Positions 58,530-64,000 of a DNA stretch of 64,000 bases are shown here, piece by piece (within the stretch, counting starts at the first letter, position 1; each line of letters begins with the position of its first letter). The position numbers and the translations under genes were made by a program. Source of the DNA: Flemingiibacterium sp045632605 (lineage in GTDB: Bacteria > Bacillota > Clostridia > Oscillospirales > CAG-272); assembly GCA_045632605.1 (NCBI GenBank), contig JAZQXA010000097.1:34019-98018 (forward strand), written 5' to 3'. The notes beneath the pieces are model-generated. The model was not told the DNA's origin, made no database searches, and was given only the letters and a program-made list of their open reading frames with translations.

Positions 58530-60197
58530 ATGCTTATTACCGATAAAGAAAAACTGAAGAAATACGCTTCCGGTCGCCGCGTCTGGCAGGGTATACCGGG
58601 CATTGCGAGAACAGATAAGGGCAGAACCTTTATTTCATTTTATTCGGGCAGTACAACTGAAACTTACGGTAATTTTGCCGCACTAATCTTTAGTGATGAC
58701 GGTGTAAATTTCAGTGAGCCGATTGCCGTTTCGTTCAAAGAGGGAAAATTCCGCTGCTATGACCCCGTGCTTTGGATTGACCCGCTTAAGCGCCTATGGT
58801 TTATCTGGAATGTTATGCCGGGCGAGGAGGTTATGGCGGCAATTTGCGAAGACCCTGATGCGGATGTACTTACATGGAATGCCCCATTTTATATCGGGCG
58901 CGGTGTTATGATGAACAAGCCTGTTGCTCTTACGAGCGGTGAGTGGCTTTTCCCGATAGCAGTATGGAAGCTGAAAATATACGAATCGTTCAGAAGCTGT
59001 GCATACAGACCGGATGAAATTGAAGGTTCGTTTGTTTATAAAACCTCTGACAACGGTAAAAGTTTTGTAAAGCTCGGACGCGCAGATATACGTGACCGTT
59101 CTTTTGATGAGCATATGCTGCTTGAGCTTGATTCGGGCATTATTGAGATGCTTGTCAGAACAAAGTACGGAATCGCAGTTACATATTCCTATGACCGCGG
59201 CAAAAACTGGAGTCGCGGTGAGGACAGTAAGCTTGGAGGCCCCAATTCACGATTCTTCATTTCAAAGCTTAAATCGGGGCGGGTTTTACTTATAAATCAT
59301 TATAATTTTACAGGGCGGAACAATCTTACAGCGCTTCTTTCTGAAGATGACGGAAAAACTTTCCCGTATACATTATTGCTCGATGAGCGCGATAATGTTT
59401 CTTATCCCGATGCGATTCAGTGTGAGGACGGATATATTTATATCGTCTACGACAGAGAGCGCGGCTTTGGGAAGACATCGCTCGAGGAAGCATATGAATG
59501 CGGCCGTGAAATACTCACTGCAAAAATATGTGAGGATGACATTATAAAAGGCAGTTTGCAGAACGAAAAGAGTTATTTGAAGAGAATAGCCAGCAAGCTT
59601 ACTATACTTGATGCTGACTGTGATGACCCATATGTTGGCAATAAAATCGAGGATGAAATTTTTGCGAGTGACCTTATCGGAGGGGATGCAGTAAGCATTA
59701 TCGATAAGATTTTTGAGCGGTATCCCAGGAATTGTATTAACATGGAAAGGTTTGACGTAAAGCAGCTTGACAAGATGATTGACAAGTTCAAGGGCACCGA
59801 TTGTAAGGATGCGAAGCTTCTTACCGAAATTATTGGTTTTATACGTTCCTCGCCGCAGAAGATTAATGCGGAGCCGGTTATTGAGGTTGCCAAAAAATAT
59901 ATCAAGGACAATTTGACAAGCGATTTTTCCATAAATGAAATTGCAGAACACATAAACATAAGTGTTTATTACCTTTCACATTTATTCAAGTCGGTTACCG
60001 GTATAACGATTCTCGAGTACCGTAATGAATTAAGGCTCACCGAAGCGAAACTTCTGCTTGTTCAGACGGATATGGACATAACAAATATCGCTGAACAGAC
60101 CGGATTTGGAAGCGCGGCGTATTTTACGTCACTCTTTTCAAAATCGGAAAAGATTTCACCCTCGGAATACAGAAAATATCACAGAGGAAAGCACTGA
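58530..60197 (+). CDS. Sialidase-like BNR beta-propeller fused to AraC-type DNA-binding domain
   Basis: A 555-residue protein without signal peptide or membrane segment, so cytoplasmic. Residues about 10-345 form a sialidase-type propeller with four Asp boxes: SDDGVNF (55), TSDNGKSF (about 172), SYDRGKNW (about 220) and SEDDGKTF (about 270). The usual catalytic Arg motif (RIP) reads GIPGIAR, lacking the Arg before Ile-Pro, so it may bind rather than cut its ligand. After a helical linker (about 360-445), residues about 451-553 are a full AraC/XylS double helix-turn-helix (FSINEIAEHINIS, then DITNIAEQTGFGSAAYF). It probably senses a sugar and controls the aldolase-kinase genes that follow with a 1-base gap. 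Confidence 0.88.
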   Translation: MLITDKEKLKKYASGRRVWQGIPGIARTDKGRTFISFYSGSTTETYGNFAALIFSDDGVNFSEPIAVSFKEGKFRCYDPVLWIDPLKRLWFIWNVMPGEEVMAAICEDPDADVLTWNAPFYIGRGVMMNKPVALTSGEWLFPIAVWKLKIYESFRSCAYRPDEIEGSFVYKTSDNGKSFVKLGRADIRDRSFDEHMLLELDSGIIEMLVRTKYGIAVTYSYDRGKNWSRGEDSKLGGPNSRFFISKLKSGRVLLINHYNFTGRNNLTALLSEDDGKTFPYTLLLDERDNVSYPDAIQCEDGYIYIVYDRERGFGKTSLEEAYECGREILTAKICEDDIIKGSLQNEKSYLKRIASKLTILDADCDDPYVGNKIEDEIFASDLIGGDAVSIIDKIFERYPRNCINMERFDVKQLDKMIDKFKGTDCKDAKLLTEIIGFIRSSPQKINAEPVIEVAKKYIKDNLTSDFSINEIAEHINISVYYLSHLFKSVTGITILEYRNELRLTEAKLLLVQTDMDITNIAEQTGFGSAAYFTSLFSKSEKISPSEYRKYHRGKH

Positions 60198-60198
60198 T

Positions 60199-60849
60199 AT
60201 GCGAAGCGATATTATTGAAGCGATAAAAAGAGAAAAGCTGATTGCCATTGTTCGGGGAGTGGAGAGGGAAAAATTACTTCCGCTTATCGGGGCAATGTAT
60301 GACGGCGGAGTCAGACTTCTTGAAATTACATATAATCAGAAAACTCCCGAAAAGCACATGGAAACTGCAGATTACATAAAAATGCTTACCGATGAATTCG
60401 GTGGAAGAATGCATATAGGTGCCGGAACGGTGCTTACAGCAGAGCAGGTTGAAATGACGTTTTCGGCAGGCGGAGAATTTATAATTTCGCCAAATACCAA
60501 GAGAGATATAATTGAAAGAACAAGAGAGCTCGGAATGGTTTCAATCCCAGGAGCACTGACACCGAGTGAGATTGTTGATGCCTATGAATATGGCGCAGAT
60601 TTTGTTAAGCTGTTCCCGATAACCGAGCTTGGAGTCAGATATGTCAAGGCGGTCAGAGCACCGCTCTCGCACATACCGATGCTTGCTGTTGGCGGCGTTG
60701 ACCTTAATAATATGGAAAGCTATCTTAAAGTCGGAATTTCCGGCTTTGGTATCGGCTCAAATATAATTGACAAGGCGATGCTTGAAAAGGGTGACTTTTC
60801 GGGAATCAGCCGGCTTGCAAGTGAATATGTTGCGGCGGCGCAGAGGTGA
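60199..60849 (+). CDS. KDPG/KDPGal aldolase
   Basis: A 216-residue class I aldolase that splits 2-keto-3-deoxy-6-phospho-gluconate or -galactonate into pyruvate and glyceraldehyde 3-phosphate. The catalytic Glu is in LLEITYN (about residue 38), and the Schiff-base Lys in ADFVKLFP (about 133). GAGTVLT (about 72) and GIGSNII (about 189) bind phosphate. I start it at the ATG at 60199, with AGAGGAA inside the end of the AraC gene; the frame upstream is only that gene in another frame. The next gene, a kinase, starts 2 bases after its stop. Confidence 0.92.
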   Translation: MRSDIIEAIKREKLIAIVRGVEREKLLPLIGAMYDGGVRLLEITYNQKTPEKHMETADYIKMLTDEFGGRMHIGAGTVLTAEQVEMTFSAGGEFIISPNTKRDIIERTRELGMVSIPGALTPSEIVDAYEYGADFVKLFPITELGVRYVKAVRAPLSHIPMLAVGGVDLNNMESYLKVGISGFGIGSNIIDKAMLEKGDFSGISRLASEYVAAAQR

Positions 60850-60851
60850 AT

Positions 60852-61781
60852 ATGGCAATATATATTACCGTTGACGGCGGTACGACAAATACGAGGATTT
60901 ATCTTCTAAAGGGCGGTCATGTAACTGATTCTATGAAGCTTTCCGCCGGTGTAAAAAGCGGTGTTGATGCGCTCAAAGCAGAACTTTCAAAGCAAATTTC
61001 GGTGATGCTCGAAAAACACGCTCTCAAAGAATCGGATGTTTCGCAGGTGATTGCATCTGGCATGATAACCTCGGAATACGGACTTGTATCGCTTCCTCAC
61101 ATCAATATCCCTGCCGGGAAACGAGAACTGCATGATTCGATGTTCAGCATAACTTTTGCGGATATTACCCCAATTCCGTGGTCATTTATCCGCGGAGTGA
61201 AGTCGAATAACGGTATTCTCGATGACACCGATATGATGCGCGGCGAGGAAACCGAAATAATGGGAATTATTGACACCTTTGGAGTTAATGCACTGTATAT
61301 TCTGCCGGGGTCACACTCGAAGCATATTCGCGTTGATGAAAACGGGAATATTACCGATATACGAACGATGCTGAGCGGTGAATTATTCGCGGCAGTTATG
61401 GAGCACACGATTTTAAAGGATGCAGCAGATTTTGAGCATAACACGATTATTGAAGAAAAATTAAAGTATGGCTGTGAATTTGCGCGCGCACGCGGCGTCA
61501 ATGAAGCGATGTTCAAAACACGTATTCTAAAAAATCTGTTTGGGGCATCTAAAGAGGAGTGTTACAGCTTTTTAATGGGGGCTGTAATTTCGGCAGAGGT
61601 GGACGCGGTTATTGACAGTCCCGAAAATACCGTTATTATCGGTGGTCAAAAGCAGTTCAGAAATGCGCTTTCGATGCTCTTAAAAAACTACTGCAACAAA
61701 AATATTATTGCTCTTTCAGATAGCACTGTAGATTCATCAACGGCTCTTGGAGCGGTAAATATTTTTGAGTATTCCACATGA
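60852..61781 (+). CDS. dgoK: 2-dehydro-3-deoxygalactonokinase
   Basis: A 309-residue ASKHA-fold kinase of the DgoK family. TVDGGTTNTRIYLL (about 6-19) is the phosphate-1 motif, and LPGSHSKHI (about 151-159) and IIGGQKQFRNAL (about 262-273) are DgoK signatures. It phosphorylates 2-keto-3-deoxygalactonate, and the neighbouring aldolase would split the product (De Ley-Doudoroff route). The start is the ATG at 60852 with AGAGG just upstream, or the GTG at 60846 overlapping the aldolase stop. A galactonate dehydratase is not in view. Confidence 0.88.
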   Translation: MAIYITVDGGTTNTRIYLLKGGHVTDSMKLSAGVKSGVDALKAELSKQISVMLEKHALKESDVSQVIASGMITSEYGLVSLPHINIPAGKRELHDSMFSITFADITPIPWSFIRGVKSNNGILDDTDMMRGEETEIMGIIDTFGVNALYILPGSHSKHIRVDENGNITDIRTMLSGELFAAVMEHTILKDAADFEHNTIIEEKLKYGCEFARARGVNEAMFKTRILKNLFGASKEECYSFLMGAVISAEVDAVIDSPENTVIIGGQKQFRNALSMLLKNYCNKNIIALSDSTVDSSTALGAVNIFEYST

Positions 61782-61791
61782 GGAGATTCCT

Positions 61792-63351
61792 ATGAAAAAA
61801 GGCGTTATAATCAATCAGGACGGAACTTCGCCGTTTTCCGAGGTACTGAAAAACGGTCCGTGTACGCTCGAACAGCTTATCTCTGTTCCGCATCAGTACG
61901 AGAATACGCAGGTTACCGACTATATGATAAATATGTGTGACAGCATTGCGTGGTTTCCGGCGAAGACACGCACAAGCATAGTTGATAAATATTATCAGAC
62001 GTTTGAAAACGGACAAAGCGTTGACTATAAGGACAACAGATTTTCTGCCGGTGCAAAATATGTTTTCGAAGACCTCGGTGTTGACATTTTTGCGATGCAG
62101 ATTGAAGAGTTTAAAAAGCTTGGAATCAATCCGTGGCTTTCCTTCCGTATGAACGACTGCCATAGCCATCATCTTGATACCGGTTTTATACTTGATGACT
62201 TTTATCATGAGCATCCCGAATACAGACGTGTAAAATTCCACCCGGAATTCCTTCAGACGAATACCGACCGCATATACGACTATGCGTATGTTGAAGTTCG
62301 TGAACACTATTTAAGCCTTATTGACGAGGCGCTTGAACGATATGACCCTCACGGAATTGAGCTTGATTTTATGCGGGAAATTGAGCTGTTTGCAATCGGA
62401 CGCGAGCATGAGGGAATTAAAATTCTCAATGCTTTTATGCACGATGTTTATGCAGTACTCAAAAAATATGAGGGTATACGCGGTCATGAATTAAAGCTTG
62501 CAGTTCGTGTTGCACCGGATATACAGATAAACCTTGATTTCGGTCTTGATGTTATGAAATGGGTTCAGGATGGACTCGTTGATATGATAACACTCTGTGC
62601 ACGCTTTGAGTCAAATGACACCGATATGCCGATAAAGCTTTGGAAGCGGTTACTTGCTCCGTATAATGTAGTGCTTTCTGCCGGAATCGATATGAATGTT
62701 CTTCCGAACATTGAATGGTGTTCCAATGCAATATATCCGAATATCGAAACATTTGCCGCATGTGCCGCAAATGCATATTCGCAGGGCGCAGATAAGCTTT
62801 ACTTCTTTAATTATTTCCACACAGAGATAACTAGACTTCTTGACAAAAATACCGTTCCGAATCCTGACCCGGATGCGCATTACGGTTCCCCGGGAGTTGA
62901 AATGACTGTCTACAAGATGCTTGGCGATACAGATGGGGTTATGAAGCTTAACCGCCGTCATGTTATAACGGTTAAAGACCGTCTGCCGCAGTGGAAGCGA
63001 AGTGCAAATTTTCCCGTTGAAAACCGAGCGGCGTATCAGGTGCCGTATACTTTCAACCGAAACGGCAGCTTTAAGATAACGGTCGGCGAGATTCCGAAAG
63101 GGGCAGAGCTTACGCTTCGTTTTGCCGTTGAGGACGGTGAGGCTGTCAGAAAAGAGCTTCCGCGTGTATTTGTCAATTCCGAGCTTTGTGAGTTTATTGG
63201 AATTGAGAAAGACGAACGCTGGAGCAAGAGCGAAAATACGCTTTCCTACCGTATTCCCGAAACAGCCTTCGGATTCGATATTTGTCCTTATATTATTGTT
63301 AATAACCTTACAAAAGTTACATATATGGATGTACTTGTTAAGGTAAATTAA
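61792..63351 (+). CDS. Cytoplasmic glycoside-hydrolase-like TIM-barrel protein
   Basis: A 519-residue protein of uncertain family that looks like a putative glycosidase (GHL-type). Acidic residues at strand ends include HGIELDFMREIELF (about 195-208) and FNYFHTEI (about 342). NPWLSFRMNDCHSHHLD (about 117-133) is another conserved-looking patch. A C-terminal beta-sandwich (about 400-519) may bind carbohydrate. No signal peptide, so substrates would be imported oligosaccharides. I start it at the ATG at 61792, with AGGAGA at 61781-61786 overlapping the dgoK stop. Co-directional with dgoK. The reaction is unknown. Confidence 0.7.
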   Translation: MKKGVIINQDGTSPFSEVLKNGPCTLEQLISVPHQYENTQVTDYMINMCDSIAWFPAKTRTSIVDKYYQTFENGQSVDYKDNRFSAGAKYVFEDLGVDIFAMQIEEFKKLGINPWLSFRMNDCHSHHLDTGFILDDFYHEHPEYRRVKFHPEFLQTNTDRIYDYAYVEVREHYLSLIDEALERYDPHGIELDFMREIELFAIGREHEGIKILNAFMHDVYAVLKKYEGIRGHELKLAVRVAPDIQINLDFGLDVMKWVQDGLVDMITLCARFESNDTDMPIKLWKRLLAPYNVVLSAGIDMNVLPNIEWCSNAIYPNIETFAACAANAYSQGADKLYFFNYFHTEITRLLDKNTVPNPDPDAHYGSPGVEMTVYKMLGDTDGVMKLNRRHVITVKDRLPQWKRSANFPVENRAAYQVPYTFNRNGSFKITVGEIPKGAELTLRFAVEDGEAVRKELPRVFVNSELCEFIGIEKDERWSKSENTLSYRIPETAFGFDICPYIIVNNLTKVTYMDVLVKVN

Positions 63352-63376
63352 AAAAATATTTTTAGGAGGATAGACC

Positions 63377-64000
63377 ATGAAAACACGCTTTTTACCCTTG
63401 TTTTTGTCGGCTGCGATTTTAATTTCGAGTATGCCGGCAATCGCGTTTGCTGATTCTTCGGAATATGCAGCAGATGTTAACGACGCAACCACGACTCTTT
63501 CAGAAAATGACGTAGAATGGGCAGGCACAAACGGTAATGCTGTCAACGTAGGCAGCGACTGCGAGTGCATGAGCTTTGAGCAGGCTGACGGCTACAAGTA
63601 TCAGTTCAGCTACAAAGCAGGCAATACTCTCGCTATAGGCGACTATAAGCTTTCCGTAACAATGCGTTTTGATCCCGACGTTTATGCCGAGAAAGATTAT
63701 GCAAACTACATCAACGGCACAAAGGCTTCCAACACAAGAGGTTGTCTTGTTGACAACGGTCTTGTTGTCGGCGTAAACGCAGGTACACACAATCATAACA
63801 GCTCGAAGAATATTCTCATTGCCGGTGCTGACAACGATGTACTTGCAGTTACCGCATTTAACAAGGACGGTGAGGCATCTGACAACGTATATGCACTCGG
63901 TATTGACGACGAATGGCATACATTCGAAATTGACTTCACTCTGAAAGCAGAGCAGACACTTCAGCATTTTGGAGCAATTGCTTTCTTCTTCAATATCAGA
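63377..64000 (+). CDS. Secreted protein, N-terminal part (runs off the window)
   Basis: The first 208 residues of an open frame that continues past the window end. A signal peptide (residues 1 to about 26) ends in AFA before Asp. The mature part, rich in Asp, Asn and Gly, looks like a beta-sandwich: GDYKLSVTMRFD (about 83-94) and DDEWHTFEIDFTL (about 180-192) are typical of concanavalin-like or carbohydrate-binding domains. AGGAGG lies 7 bases before the ATG. It follows the glycosidase-like gene by 25 bases, so a surface role in capturing or degrading a polysaccharide is plausible. Confidence 0.75.
   Translation, partial: MKTRFLPLFLSAAILISSMPAIAFADSSEYAADVNDATTTLSENDVEWAGTNGNAVNVGSDCECMSFEQADGYKYQFSYKAGNTLAIGDYKLSVTMRFDPDVYAEKDYANYINGTKASNTRGCLVDNGLVVGVNAGTHNHNSSKNILIAGADNDVLAVTAFNKDGEASDNVYALGIDDEWHTFEIDFTLKAEQTLQHFGAIAFFFNIR

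Noticed and set aside
1..64000. tRNA, rRNA, CRISPR arrays, insertion sequences, prophage or plasmid origins
   Set aside because: I looked for tRNA-like cloverleaf ends, regular spaced repeats, transposases, integrases and replication proteins and saw none.

Overview
The window looks like chromosomal DNA of an anaerobic Gram-positive bacterium of the class Clostridia, probably an uncultured gut lineage near the Oscillospirales. The reasons are strong AGGAGG-type ribosome sites, a T-box leader on valS, HPr kinase, a Firmicutes-type LexA box, ARG boxes, an S-layer-homology protein, PdaA-like and SleB-like wall enzymes, and an FtsK/SpoIIIE translocase. This is inference from gene content; no rRNA is present. 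I found no tRNA, rRNA, CRISPR array, insertion sequence or prophage.

Layout. 1-3694: a CNNM/CorC-type membrane protein behind a structured leader, a membrane-anchored SleB-like hydrolase on the minus strand, then a T-box leader. 3695-6316: valS. 6392-11286 (minus): a BMP-type nucleoside ABC importer with separately promoted binding protein and ATPase/permease units. 11670-14924: PRPP synthetase and a secreted SLH protein. 14963-15703 (minus): a TauE/SafE exporter split into two half-size genes. 15839-25395: a housekeeping run (FtsK, thymidylate kinase, DJ-1 protein, 5-formyl-THF cyclo-ligase, CPBP protease, MltG, NAD synthetase). 25555-25974: a small unknown gene with LexA boxes at its promoter. 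26092-38868: hprK, a sugar nucleotidyltransferase with galE and galM, a metal exporter, prfA, a Sua5-type enzyme, a type IIA topoisomerase A subunit, an esterase, a MATE exporter and a lipase-like protein. 38922-40523 (minus): citramalate synthase. 40753-44715: a PhoP/PhoR-like pair with a Na/Pi transporter. 44716-46160 (minus): two polysaccharide deacetylases. 46498-55239: argG, argH, argC, (SDR), argJ, argB, argD, argF.

55372-64000 is more accessory: a nitrilase-family protein, a two-part unknown protein, cytidine deaminase, a TIM-barrel sugar isomerase, and then a sugar-acid locus. That locus contains a cytoplasmic sialidase-type beta-propeller fused to an AraC DNA-binding domain, a KDPG/KDPGal aldolase, a DgoK-type kinase, a cytoplasmic glycosidase-like TIM barrel and the start of a secreted protein that runs off the window.

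The arginine genes form an almost complete acetyl-cycle pathway from glutamate to arginine: ArgJ replaces ArgA and ArgE, and only carbamoyl-phosphate synthetase is absent. ARG boxes sit at the argG promoter. The aldolase and kinase together would convert a 2-keto-3-deoxy sugar acid to pyruvate plus a triose phosphate under the propeller-AraC regulator.

The most interesting observations are the propeller-AraC fusion, a small SOS-type gene of unknown function, a repeated arrangement in which a hairpin separates the Shine-Dalgarno sequence from the start codon (three genes), and three structured leaders that I could not assign to a known riboswitch class.
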